A DNA stretch of 64,000 nucleotides from Nitrospinota bacterium (GTDB taxonomy: Bacteria > 2-12-FULL-45-22 > JACOWJ01): NCBI GenBank assembly GCA_016176845.1, contig JACOWJ010000025.1:1-64000 (forward strand), given 5' to 3'. The translations under genes were made by a program, and so were the position numbers. The notes under the pieces are model-generated. The model had not been told where the DNA came from, did no database searches, and worked only from the letters and a program-made list of their open reading frames with translations. Each line of letters opens with the position of its first letter. Within the stretch, counting starts at the first letter, position 1. Shown here in pieces: positions 47,800 to 56,090 of this stretch.

Positions 47800-50250
47800 T
47801 TCCCGGTAAAGGTAGGCCTTATCCGGAGGAAGGTCTTGGTGACGGATGGTCGGGTCGAGCGTTACCCCCTGGGGGCGGATATTGAGCCTGAAGTTTAAGG
47901 GGAGGATCTTGTCCAAGAGGGGCAAGGGCAGTTGGAGGCCCACATGAGGACTGTGACTATCCGCCCCCAGGGCGATTCCGGCTTTCTCCTTGAAGAGAAG
48001 CTTTCCCTCCAGGTTCACGTCTTTGGCCGATAGGTCTCCCCCGAATTCGTAGAAAAACTTGTCCCCTTGGCGATTGGGCTCTCCCTCCCGGGTGAGGGCC
48101 GTCCGGTACTTTTGTTGCAACAGCAGGATCTGTAGCCGCCGGAAGATGTCCTTGTCCACCGGATAAAACTTCTCTTGAGGGCCTGTTTCGGCCTGATAGC
48201 AGATCTTCAAGAGGTCTTCGGCAATAAAGGTAATCCCCTGGTCGGCGATCTCCCGGTTCCGCAAGTCCTCATCCAACAGCTCCGGTTTGATGTTAATCCC
48301 GTTAGCCCCGTAAAAATCGGGGTTGCGCTTCAGCTCCTCCTTGGAGATCCGCAACAGCCCCTCCTCTTCTCGAAGGATCTTGACCAGCTCCGGCGTAGCC
48401 TTCCGGGCAGCCTGAGTTTCGGGATAGCTCTTCATGATCTCTTCCAGGTAAAGCCTCTTCTCTGCCTTCCCTTCCGCCTTCTCCCCGGCATATTCCAGGA
48501 GATTTCCGGCCAACTTCTCTCGGTTCTTGGCCTTCTCCTCCTCGGTGAGCTCCTTGCCGGCCAGTTTGTCATGTTCCATCGCTTTTTCCAGGTTGCCCTC
48601 CTTCCGGTAAGCCTGGGCGAGGGTCCGGTGGATCTCCTCCGAAGAGGCCAGGCCGGGGAAGCGGTTCAGGTAAGCCTCCCCGATCTCGATGGTCTTCCGA
48701 GGAGAGGAGGAGCCCTGGAGCAGGGTGGTCAGGGTCCGATACCCGATGGCCATCACGTTGAAGATTCCCATCGTCTCTAAGGCATTGGCCCCTTCCATCG
48801 CCAGCTCGGAAGTGCCTAAAGCTGCGTTGTCCTTGGCGAAATGCTCTCCCAAAAGGACATAACGCAGCCTCTCCCGCCTTTGCTCTCTCTCGACCTGCTT
48901 TACTTCTTCCTTCCAATCGTAAGGGGGCTGGGAGAGAACCAGCTGGGCCCGAAAGCTCATATTGGAATTCGACCCCTGGCGGGCCAACCTCCCCAGGAGG
49001 GAGCGGGAATGGTCGTACTCCTTCTGCTGATCATAGGCCTTGGCCATCAGGTAGCTTGCTTCATCGGCCAAGGGACCGTCGGGATAGCGGCCCCGGAGCT
49101 CCTCCTCTTGCTGGAAGACCCCCCGGGCATCTTTCGAGTAAAAGGCGTAGAGGAGATCCTCATAACCCTCCTTCAGACCTGGCTCTCGGGTGGAAGGGTC
49201 TGTCAGGAGAAGATCGGCGGTCGCCGAGAGGGTCAGCTGCTTTTCTCGTTCTTGTTGGGCCCGATTCCCTTGAGCCGCGGTCAGTTGGCGGGATGCGTCC
49301 CGGGAGTTGGGTTGGATCTTCAAGGCCTCCTGAAAGGCCTCCACCGCCCCCCGGTAATCCCCTTCCTTCAGGGAGCTCTTTCCCGCCTCCAAGAACAGCC
49401 GAGAATCATGCTCCGCTTTCTTCGCCAGGATCCGAGCCGCCTTCTCTTCCGCGCTCCGACTCTGGCGGCTATCGGGGTAACGGCTTACGAAGGCCTGGTA
49501 ATCCACCAAGGCCATCTTCTCTCGGTCGGTCAGCTGGTTTTGGCGCTTATAGGAAAGGATGGAGTAAACCACCGTATCGATCACGGCCGGGATGAAGAAG
49601 CCGAAGCTCCAGGCGGCCATATTTAAGGGACGGAGGAAGCTGTTGGCGATATTGCCTGTCTTGTTGGTCTTGTCCCCCTTGAGCAACCCCTGGGCCCGGT
49701 TGAACTCGTCGTTTTTGATGCGGTAGCGGACCCGGGCCTCCAGCTCGGGTTCCAGGTAAGGGGCCTTCAGGGAGGCCTCCAGGGCCCTCTGGTGAGCATC
49801 GCGCCCCTCTAGCATCCCATTGGCCAGATCCAGGAGGTTATCCGATAGCCCGGTGATCGGTTTTCCCGCCTTCTCCAGCTCCTGATCCTGAGCCAGGAGG
49901 GAGCGATACCGGGCCAGGATGGCCTCTCGGTCTTCCAGGTAGCCCTCGATCAGGGCCTCCTCGACCGCCTTCTCCACCGCATCCGGGAAATAGAGGGGGC
50001 TGGAGCGCTCCTTCTCGAAGGGGGAGAAGGTCTCTCCCGAACCGCCAAGGGGCTTTCCTCTCGGATCGAGGGGGAAATCCTGAGAGGAAGCCGGGGGGTG
50101 GGGCAAGGCTGGAGGCTCTTGGGTGGGGCTTCCGGCCGCCACCCCCCAAAGGGCAAAGAGCAAAAAACCGAAAAAGGGAACGATGGCGCGCTTCGCGCGA
50201 ATTGAAAATTGAAAATTGAAAATTGAAAATTTTAAAAGGAAAAAATTCAA
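47797..50250 (-). CDS. Large exported TPR-like repeat protein, module copy 2
   Basis: An 817-residue paralogue of 33172-35970. The N-terminal hydrophobic signal ends ...FALWGVAAGS, followed by Pro-rich sequence, a helical region with VEAFQEALKIQPNSRDASRQ and LMAKAYDQQKEYDHSRSL repeats, and a beta-rich end with FYGANGINIKPELLDEDLRN and a final ...PPDKAYLYRE. TTG at 50250 is chosen because GGAGGGG stands a few bases ahead. The first 16 residues (NFFLLKFSIFNFQFSI) are then encoded by tandem GAAAATT repeats. Its lipoprotein partner is encoded upstream on the same strand, as in copy 1. No known family is recognised. Confidence 0.75.
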   Translation of the reverse strand: MNFFLLKFSIFNFQFSIRAKRAIVPFFGFLLFALWGVAAGSPTQEPPALPHPPASSQDFPLDPRGKPLGGSGETFSPFEKERSSPLYFPDAVEKAVEEALIEGYLEDREAILARYRSLLAQDQELEKAGKPITGLSDNLLDLANGMLEGRDAHQRALEASLKAPYLEPELEARVRYRIKNDEFNRAQGLLKGDKTNKTGNIANSFLRPLNMAAWSFGFFIPAVIDTVVYSILSYKRQNQLTDREKMALVDYQAFVSRYPDSRQSRSAEEKAARILAKKAEHDSRLFLEAGKSSLKEGDYRGAVEAFQEALKIQPNSRDASRQLTAAQGNRAQQEREKQLTLSATADLLLTDPSTREPGLKEGYEDLLYAFYSKDARGVFQQEEELRGRYPDGPLADEASYLMAKAYDQQKEYDHSRSLLGRLARQGSNSNMSFRAQLVLSQPPYDWKEEVKQVEREQRRERLRYVLLGEHFAKDNAALGTSELAMEGANALETMGIFNVMAIGYRTLTTLLQGSSSPRKTIEIGEAYLNRFPGLASSEEIHRTLAQAYRKEGNLEKAMEHDKLAGKELTEEEKAKNREKLAGNLLEYAGEKAEGKAEKRLYLEEIMKSYPETQAARKATPELVKILREEEGLLRISKEELKRNPDFYGANGINIKPELLDEDLRNREIADQGITFIAEDLLKICYQAETGPQEKFYPVDKDIFRRLQILLLQQKYRTALTREGEPNRQGDKFFYEFGGDLSAKDVNLEGKLLFKEKAGIALGADSHSPHVGLQLPLPLLDKILPLNFRLNIRPQGVTLDPTIRHQDLPPDKAYLYRE
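50201..50236. repeat. GAAAATT tandem repeat within a signal-peptide coding region
   Basis: Four copies of ATTGAAA followed by ATTTT. On the minus strand it encodes the N-terminal residues of the large repeat protein. The palindrome GCGCGCTTCGCGCG lies next to it. Confidence 0.8.
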
Positions 50251-50327
50251 TGACGCCCCTCCAGCCAGCCCGGGCAATCCCGGATAGCATCCAGAGTCCA
50301 CAGGGTTAGTTTTGGGCTATTGCAAAA

Positions 50328-50429
50328 TATTCGTGTCAACTTAAAGTTTAGCCCTGGGAGCGCGGCCATCCTGGCCGCTCTTTGCCGGCGGGGACGCCGG
50401 CGTTCCCATAGGTTAGATTGACACGAATG
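50328..50429. mobile_element. MITE family 1, copy 3
   Basis: 102 bp, ends TATTCGTGTCAACTTAA and TTAGATTGACACGAATG, interior GAGCGCGGCC and GGCGGGGACGCCGGCG palindrome in the opposite orientation to the other copies. It is flanked by a perfect 9 bp duplication ATTGCAAAA (50319-50327 and 50430-50438). It separates the two genes of the second lipoprotein/TPR module. A GCATTTTGCATTTTTC tract and GGGCTCGCGAAGCGAGCCC hairpin follow at 50444-50515. Confidence 0.88.
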
Positions 50430-50513
50430 ATTGCAAAAAGTCAATTTCCCATTTCCGGTTTGCATTTTGCATTTTTCATTTTGCATTTTCCATTTGGGCT
50501 CGCGAAGCGAGCC

Positions 50514-51485
50514 CTAGTTGGCCTGCCCCACTGTCTTATCGACAAAGGCCCGCAGGGCCTCAAGCTTCCCCTTGGCCTCCAGCCTCTCCGGCTTGCCGTA
50601 GCGGGCCCTGGCGAGGGTCGCGTAAATCTGCAGGGCCGAATTGGCGTACTGGTTAAAGATATGTGCATCGAACCCTGCCCCCGTAGGATCATGCTCCTGG
50701 ACGTACTCCTTGGCCAGCGAGAAATAGAAGTCCGCCAACCCCAACAGGTGCTCGTCGATCTTCTTGCTTTGGGCATGCTTATTGATGATCTCTTGATGGG
50801 CAAGGAGGATCATGGCGTCTCCATCCTGGAGAGAGCGGCGGTGATCCTCCAGGAAAAGGACCCGTTCCTGATCCACCCGCTCCTCCTCTTCCCGGGCCAG
50901 GGATTCATAGGGGGTGCCGCTGTACTTCTCAACCAGATCGCGCCAACGGGTCCGTTTCTTCTCGATCTCGGTCAGATGATCTTGGAGGGAGTGTTTCTCC
51001 AGAGAAAAGCTCCGAGCCTCCTGAAACTCCTGGCAGGTTTTCAACCCCTTTTCCGCCTGTTCCTTCAGCTTGGAATCCACCTGCGTCAGGGGCCGATAGT
51101 TCCGCATGGCGCCCCCGTAATCGCGCAGCCTCTCCAGGGCCTTGGCCCGGCTAAAAAAAACGATGGGCTTCAAGCTGTTGGGATTGGCCTTTTCGTAACT
51201 CTCCAACCTCAGGAGAGTGGCCCGGTAGATATTCTTGCCGGTGATGTCTTGGGGCGGCTCGTAGCGGTAAGTATCATCGGACAGATGGTGCTGAAAGTCG
51301 GCAAGGATATCCAGCAGGTTCTCCGCCGGCTGGTAGCGCGGGTCCTTCCGGGGCAGCGACGAGGCACAGCCCGGAGCAAGGGCCCACAAAATCACCCAGA
51401 GCAGGGCTAATGCGCAAATTTCCCGGAAGGCCTCTCCTGCTCGAGGGGGACAAGGAGGGGGAAGAGGGTTCCCGATGGGCGCCAA
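50514..51485 (-). CDS. Helical lipoprotein, partner of the large repeat protein, module copy 2
   Basis: A 323-residue paralogue of 36055-37014. The signal ICALALLWVILWALAPGC ends in a lipobox-like LAPGC. The mature part repeats the blocks seen in copy 1: QPAENLLDILADFQHHLSDD, GKNIYRATLLRLESYEKANP, FFSRAKALERLRDYGGAMRN and a late KIDEHLLGLADFYFSLAKEY. The start may lie further in than 51485, since the first 20 residues are Pro-rich. The large partner gene is downstream, now separated by a MITE and low-complexity sequence. Function unknown. Confidence 0.75.
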   Translation of the reverse strand: MAPIGNPLPPPCPPRAGEAFREICALALLWVILWALAPGCASSLPRKDPRYQPAENLLDILADFQHHLSDDTYRYEPPQDITGKNIYRATLLRLESYEKANPNSLKPIVFFSRAKALERLRDYGGAMRNYRPLTQVDSKLKEQAEKGLKTCQEFQEARSFSLEKHSLQDHLTEIEKKRTRWRDLVEKYSGTPYESLAREEEERVDQERVLFLEDHRRSLQDGDAMILLAHQEIINKHAQSKKIDEHLLGLADFYFSLAKEYVQEHDPTGAGFDAHIFNQYANSALQIYATLARARYGKPERLEAKGKLEALRAFVDKTVGQAN

Positions 51486-51563
51486 GAGCCTATCCGAGCT
51501 CCTCCCAAAGGCCTTCCTCGACCGAAAAAACAGGTGAGAAAAGAGAATTTTCGGATAGTACAG

Positions 51564-52418
51564 TTAAAACTCCCCCCATTTGAGCTTGGCTCTGAGAATC
51601 TGGTAATAGTTCCGGTTGGGAGACCGGATGAGCTTGATCTCGTTGGCCGATTTGCGGATCTCCACCACGTCCCGGTACCTCAAGGCAAAGCCCACCTGTC
51701 CATCAAAAGTGGCATGGACATCCACGTTCTCCGCCTTCAGGATCACCTCGATCTTGACGTTGTTGGGAACTACGATGGGTCGATGTGTCAGCGTGTGCGG
51801 GCAGATGGGCGTCAGGATCAGGGCCCCCATGGCCGGGTGGACAATGGGACCCCCGGCGGCCAACGAATAGGCGGTGGAACCGGTCGGGGTGGATACGATC
51901 AGGCCGTCGGATCGGAAGGTGGTCACGAAACACCGGTCGATGAGGACATCGAGCTCGATGATGCGAGCCAGGGCCCCTTTGTTGATGACCACGTCATTAA
52001 CCACCGGGTATTGCGTGATTCTTTCTCCCTGGCGGTGGATATGGGTATTGAGAAGGATTCGCTCATCCAGCTGATAATCGCCGGCCAGCACTTGCTCCAA
52101 CATGGGATAGAGCTCCTCGAGCGCGACCTCCGTCAAGAAGCCCAACCCCCCCACGTTCACCCCCAGGATGGGGATATTCCTTCCCTCTACCAGGCGCGCC
52201 ACGCTCAACAGCGTCCCATCTCCCCCCAGGACGATGATCATCTCCACATGAGAGGGGATGTCGGACTTCAGGTAACGGGGCTCCTCGCCGATCAGGGCCG
52301 CGGTATCCATATCCAGGAAGGTCTCGATCCCCTTGTCCTGCAACCATGCCTCCAGGGGCTGGATGACCTCTCCCAGTTCCTTTTTACCCGTCTTCGCGAT
52401 CAGGCCGACCTTCTGCAA
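51564..52418 (-). CDS. nadK: NAD kinase
   Basis: A 284-residue enzyme phosphorylating NAD to NADP. Motifs are IIVLGGDGTLLSVAR (the diphosphate-binding GGDGT), GVNVGGLGFLTEV, VVNDVVINKG, the substrate loop SDGLIVSTPTGSTAYSLAAGGP and PICPHTLTHRPIVVP. TTG at 52418 (LQKVGLIAKTG) is preferred because GGGAGA is ahead of it; a GTG at 52454 would add 12 residues. It is followed on the same strand by the lipoprotein gene of module copy 2, 78 bp away. Confidence 0.93.
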   Translation of the reverse strand: MQKVGLIAKTGKKELGEVIQPLEAWLQDKGIETFLDMDTAALIGEEPRYLKSDIPSHVEMIIVLGGDGTLLSVARLVEGRNIPILGVNVGGLGFLTEVALEELYPMLEQVLAGDYQLDERILLNTHIHRQGERITQYPVVNDVVINKGALARIIELDVLIDRCFVTTFRSDGLIVSTPTGSTAYSLAAGGPIVHPAMGALILTPICPHTLTHRPIVVPNNVKIEVILKAENVDVHATFDGQVGFALRYRDVVEIRKSANEIKLIRSPNRNYYQILRAKLKWGEF

Positions 52419-52506
52419 CGAGCTCTGTCTCCCTGGCGTGACAAGCGGAAGCACCGGGAGCCCTCCCCTTTCCCTTGACTCCGGCGATCCTGGGGATTAA
52501 AATTAG

Positions 52507-52584
52507 AAACCGACATCCCCAGGCAAAGTTGACCGCCCCCGGGCATAACAATGGACCTTCGATAGACTTTGGCATTTTCACGTT
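52507..52584. repeat. 77 bp repeat with 8 bp flanking duplication
   Basis: AAACCGACATCCCC to GGCATTTTCACGTT, 78 bp, flanked on both sides by AAAATTAG (52499-52506 and 52585-52592). This is the only copy with a clear flanking duplication, which suggests the family was mobile. Its ends are not inverted repeats of each other. Confidence 0.75.
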
Positions 52585-52633
52585 AAAATTAGCTAAATGT
52601 TAGCACAATCCATTTTGCGGGACAAGGTTTTAC

Positions 52634-52735
52634 CATTTGTGTCAACTTAACACCCCTGGGAACGCGGGCGTCCCGCCCGCAAAGAGCGACCAAGATGGCC
52701 GCGCTCCCAGCACCAACCTTAAGTTGATACAAATG
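52634..52735. mobile_element. MITE family 1, copy 4
   Basis: 102 bp with ends CATTTGTGTCAACTTAA and TTAAGTTGATACAAATG, flanked by a perfect 11 bp duplication CAAGGTTTTAC (52623-52633 and 52736-52746). The interior palindrome GCGGGCGTCCCGCCCGC could act as a hairpin. It lies 44 bp upstream of the selA start, between nadK and selA promoter regions. Confidence 0.92.
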
Positions 52736-52779
52736 CAAGGTTTTACCGTTGAGCACTCATCTCGCAGGACCCGGCAAAA

Positions 52780-54240
52780 ATGGCTGAGATCACCTTAGAA
52801 CAGGCCAAGAGGAGGCAGTTGCGCGGCCTTCCATCGGTCGACGAGCTCCTCCAGAAGCTGAGCTCGCTGGAAGGCATCGGGGAACGATCCCGCCGGCGGA
52901 TGGTCGAGTCGATCCGGGAGGTGCTGGAGAGGCTGAGGCGGTCCATCTTGCAGGCCGATACCCTGTCCCGGTTGAACGATATCGACCTGTCAGAAGGCCA
53001 TCTCCTTCAGGAGGTGGAGGGACAAGTAGCCCGCCAGGAGGCCCCCAGCCTGAGGCGGGTGATCAACGCCACCGGCATCATCCTCCACACGAATTTAGGC
53101 AGGGCCCTCCTCCCCCAGGCAGCCTTGGAGAACCTGGTTGCCATTGGCAAATATTATTCCAACCTCGAGTATGACCTGCTCAGCGGCGAGCGGGGCTCTC
53201 GGCACAGCCACGTCGAGGAGCTCATGCGGCGCCTGACGGGGGCTGAGGCCGCCCTCTCGGTCAACAACAATGCCGCCGCCGTCCTCCTCTCGCTGGACAC
53301 CTTGGCCCAGGGCCAGGAGGTGATCGTCTCCCGGGGGCAACTGGTGGAGATCGGGGGCTCCTTTCGGATCCCGGACATCATGAAGAAGAGCGGGGCCCGG
53401 CTGGTGGAGGTGGGAACCACCAATAAGACCCGCATGGAGGATTATCGGGCGGCGATCACTCCCGAGACCGCCCTGCTCCTGAAGGTCCACACCAGCAACT
53501 TTCGGGTAGTGGGGTTCACCGCCGAAGCGAGCCGGGAGGAGCTGGTGGAGCTGGGCCGCCAGCACCAGCTGCCGGTTATGGAGGATCTGGGCAGCGGCAA
53601 CTTCATCGATCTCGCCCGGTACGGCCTTGCCGCGGAACCCACGGTCCAGGAGGTAGTCCGGGCCGGGGTCGATTTGGTGACCTTCAGCGGCGACAAATTG
53701 CTGGGAGGGCCCCAGGCGGGCGTTATCCTGGGCCGGCAAGATTTGATCGGTCGGATCAAAAAAAACCCTCTCACCCGCGCCCTGAGGATCGATAAGCTCA
53801 CCCTGGCGGCGTTGGAATCCACGCTCCGCCTATACCTGGACGAAGAAGTGGCCATCCAGCAGATCCCCACCCTCCGGATGCTCACCGCATCCCCTCAGGC
53901 GGTGGAGAAGCGGTGCAAGGCCCTCCTCCGGAAGACGCAACGCCTGAATGGGAGGAGGATCGCTGAGAATAGGTATCCTCTCGAGGTCCTCATCCTGGAC
54001 GAACACTCCCAGGCAGGGGGAGGCTCCCTGCCCCTGGAGCTCCTGCCCACCAAGGTCCTGGCGTTACGATCCCCCACCGCTTCCTCGGAGACCCTGGAGC
54101 GACTCTTCCGGGCGAACGAGCCGCCCATCCTGGGCCGTCTCCAGAAAGACTTCCTCTACCTCGATCTTCGTACCGTGCAAGAGGAAGAGGAGGTCGAGCT
54201 CCTCCAGGCCATCGAGCGGGTGGCTCAGGAATTGGGGTGA
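52780..54240 (+). CDS. selA: L-seryl-tRNA(Sec) selenium transferase
   Basis: A 486-residue PLP enzyme converting Ser-tRNA-Sec to selenocysteinyl-tRNA with selenophosphate. Family motifs are LRRVINATGIILHTNLGRAL, YSNLEYDLLSGERGSRH, NNNAAAVLL, VEVGTTNKTRMEDY, HTSNFRVVGFT and the PLP lysine Lys306 in FSGDKLLGGPQAG. Length is typical (about 460-490). ATG at 52780 begins MAEITLEQAKRR. selB and selD are not in the window; tRNA-Sec is at 40435. A MITE lies just upstream. Confidence 0.95.
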   Translation: MAEITLEQAKRRQLRGLPSVDELLQKLSSLEGIGERSRRRMVESIREVLERLRRSILQADTLSRLNDIDLSEGHLLQEVEGQVARQEAPSLRRVINATGIILHTNLGRALLPQAALENLVAIGKYYSNLEYDLLSGERGSRHSHVEELMRRLTGAEAALSVNNNAAAVLLSLDTLAQGQEVIVSRGQLVEIGGSFRIPDIMKKSGARLVEVGTTNKTRMEDYRAAITPETALLLKVHTSNFRVVGFTAEASREELVELGRQHQLPVMEDLGSGNFIDLARYGLAAEPTVQEVVRAGVDLVTFSGDKLLGGPQAGVILGRQDLIGRIKKNPLTRALRIDKLTLAALESTLRLYLDEEVAIQQIPTLRMLTASPQAVEKRCKALLRKTQRLNGRRIAENRYPLEVLILDEHSQAGGGSLPLELLPTKVLALRSPTASSETLERLFRANEPPILGRLQKDFLYLDLRTVQEEEEVELLQAIERVAQELG

Positions 54241-54442
54241 AATCTTGCGATCCAGATTTCAAAGATCAAATATTTTCCCCTTTTCCCGGTTTTTGTCAAG
54301 GCTTTTCTGGGCTGAAGCCCCAAAATCCCCTTGACTTCTTCCGCCTCCTCATGTACCTTTCCTCCGCAATATCCGCTGCGATCCTTGGAACAGGCGCCAT
54401 CATGAGGCACAATGGGAAAAATCCCCGAACAGGAGGAACCTT

Positions 54443-55204
54443 ATGCCAAGCATCTATATCAACGAATGGCCTCCCTATTCCCCGCCGGACCAGGCCCGCA
54501 AGGAGAACTCCCTGGTCGCGGCCCGGCTGATGATGAACGCCGCCCTGACCGCCCCCTTCGCCGGAGGGATTCCTCAGATCGAGGGGCATATCCTCTATGG
54601 GCACGACGAGCTGGAGCAGCTCGCCCGGAAGATGGAGGAGCTGGCCTACACCCTCAACAATGAGCGGACAGCCCACATTTACAAGTACGAGGCGGTCATG
54701 ATGCGCGAATCGGATGTGGTCCTCTTTATCGGAAACTACCGGGCCGCCCAGTCGCCCCTGGATGCCAACTGTGGCCTATGCGGCGGCCCATCCGGCTGCG
54801 GCTATGTCTATGGGAGGCGGACCGTCGTGGCCGGACAGATCGACCTTACCGACCGCCGGTGTGACACCGCGGTCAACGGCCCCCTCTGCTCGGCCCGGGT
54901 CAACGATCTGGGCTACGCCGTGGGCTCCGCCCTCTGGATGGCCACCCGGCTGATGGTGGATTGCCGCCCCATGATGACGGTGGGGGTAGCCGGCCAGAAG
55001 CTGGGTTATTGCCCTAACTCCATGATGGTGGTGGGGCTTCCTGTGGCCACGCTCTCCAAGAACCCCTATGTGGATGTGGGAACCCAGTACCACGTGATCA
55101 ACATGGGGCAGATGGTGGACGCCGTCCGCAAGACCTACACCATCGCCCGGCAGTTTGGCCCGGATTATCGCAAGACCATCCCCCCCAAAGTAGAGGAGGC
55201 GTAA
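54443..55204 (+). CDS. DUF2148 ferredoxin-like protein, first of a pair
   Basis: A 253-residue protein with the DUF2148 signature CGLCGGPSGCGYVYG (residues about 113-127), a presumed Fe-S or metal site, plus CDTAVNGPLCSARVNDLGYA downstream. The N-terminal half has DQARKENSLVAARLMMNAA and a central VVLFIGNYRA strand. AGGAGGAACCTT precedes the ATG. The next gene, five bases downstream, encodes a second protein with a similar cysteine site, and a class II aldolase follows. DUF2148 proteins are found mostly in anaerobes; their reaction is unknown. Confidence 0.85.
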   Translation: MPSIYINEWPPYSPPDQARKENSLVAARLMMNAALTAPFAGGIPQIEGHILYGHDELEQLARKMEELAYTLNNERTAHIYKYEAVMMRESDVVLFIGNYRAAQSPLDANCGLCGGPSGCGYVYGRRTVVAGQIDLTDRRCDTAVNGPLCSARVNDLGYAVGSALWMATRLMVDCRPMMTVGVAGQKLGYCPNSMMVVGLPVATLSKNPYVDVGTQYHVINMGQMVDAVRKTYTIARQFGPDYRKTIPPKVEEA

Positions 55205-55209
55205 GGAAA

Positions 55210-56052
55210 ATGGCCCTTTACGAAGGTAGGAGCACCGCTTACGAGGCCCTGGTCGATATCGCCAAGCACTGTATTCATGCGGTCTACAAGGCCCCCCAGG
55301 TCACGGCGCGGCTGGAGCTGAAGACCGCCATCATCACCAACGAGGAGCTTCATCCGGTCATGGAGGTCCTCTCCACCCTGGCGGGAGCAGAGTTCGTGAT
55401 GGAGATGGATTATCTCACTTACAAGGATGCCGCAGCGATGGGCCAGCAGCCGGTCGTGGTGGCGATCGGGGCGGACGTTACCTATTCGGAGCTGGGGTGG
55501 GATTGTGGGGCCTGTGGCTTTCAAACCTGTTCCGAGTTCAACCGTTACAGCAAGGAGAACAAGGGCCTCGGCCTGCTGGGCACCGGGCCCTCCTGCAACT
55601 GGAAGATGCTCGACCTGGGGATCGCCTGCGATTGGGCCTGTGCTGCCGCCTGGCAGTACAACATCGAGAACCGGGTAGAGTTCACCGTGGGGGCGGTCAT
55701 CAACCTGTTGGAGTACCTGGACGGTTGCAGCTGCGTCCTGGCCCTCCCCCTGGGCCCTCTGACCGACCTCTGGTACTATAACCGGCCCATGTTCACCCGC
55801 CGGTTCAACTACGAGCAGTGGCTGAGCCAGATGCGCAACGTGGCCCCGGTAGCCTTCCAGGGCTTCAGCGGGGGCCAGCACCCGATGATCAAGGGGGCTG
55901 GGGCCTGGTGGCAAAAGGCCCCTGAGATGGTCAAAGTCGAGGGCGATCCCCAGATGATGCAGGAGAAGCTCGATCTCCAGGGCCGGCTGATGCAGCAGGT
56001 CATGGAGAAGCGACAGGTGGTGGCCCAGATGAAGGAGAAGTCCCGCGCGTAA
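55210..56052 (+). CDS. DUF2148-related Fe-S protein, second of a pair
   Basis: A 280-residue protein with WDCGACGFQTCSEFNRY (about residues 96-112), then GTGPSCNWKMLD, ACDWACAAAW and LDGCSCVLALPLG. The first half resembles its neighbour (EALVDIAKHCIHAVYKAPQV; VAIGADVTYSELGW). The C-terminal 90 residues, with Trp/Tyr-rich LWYYNRPMFTRRFNYEQW, are not shared. Ten cysteines suggest Fe-S cluster binding; no export signal. It follows the first DUF2148 gene by five bases, so the two are likely subunits of one complex. Confidence 0.78.
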   Translation: MALYEGRSTAYEALVDIAKHCIHAVYKAPQVTARLELKTAIITNEELHPVMEVLSTLAGAEFVMEMDYLTYKDAAAMGQQPVVVAIGADVTYSELGWDCGACGFQTCSEFNRYSKENKGLGLLGTGPSCNWKMLDLGIACDWACAAAWQYNIENRVEFTVGAVINLLEYLDGCSCVLALPLGPLTDLWYYNRPMFTRRFNYEQWLSQMRNVAPVAFQGFSGGQHPMIKGAGAWWQKAPEMVKVEGDPQMMQEKLDLQGRLMQQVMEKRQVVAQMKEKSRA

Positions 56053-56090
56053 TCGGCCACATTCTAAGGGAGGATCAAGGGGGAGACCCA

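Noticed and set aside
54443-56052. The pair of cysteine-rich proteins as nitrogenase-like or CO dehydrogenase/acetyl-CoA synthase subunits
   Set aside because: Sizes, cysteine spacing (CGLCGGPSGC, CGACGFQTC) and neighbours fit DUF2148 proteins and lack nitrogenase or CODH/ACS signatures.
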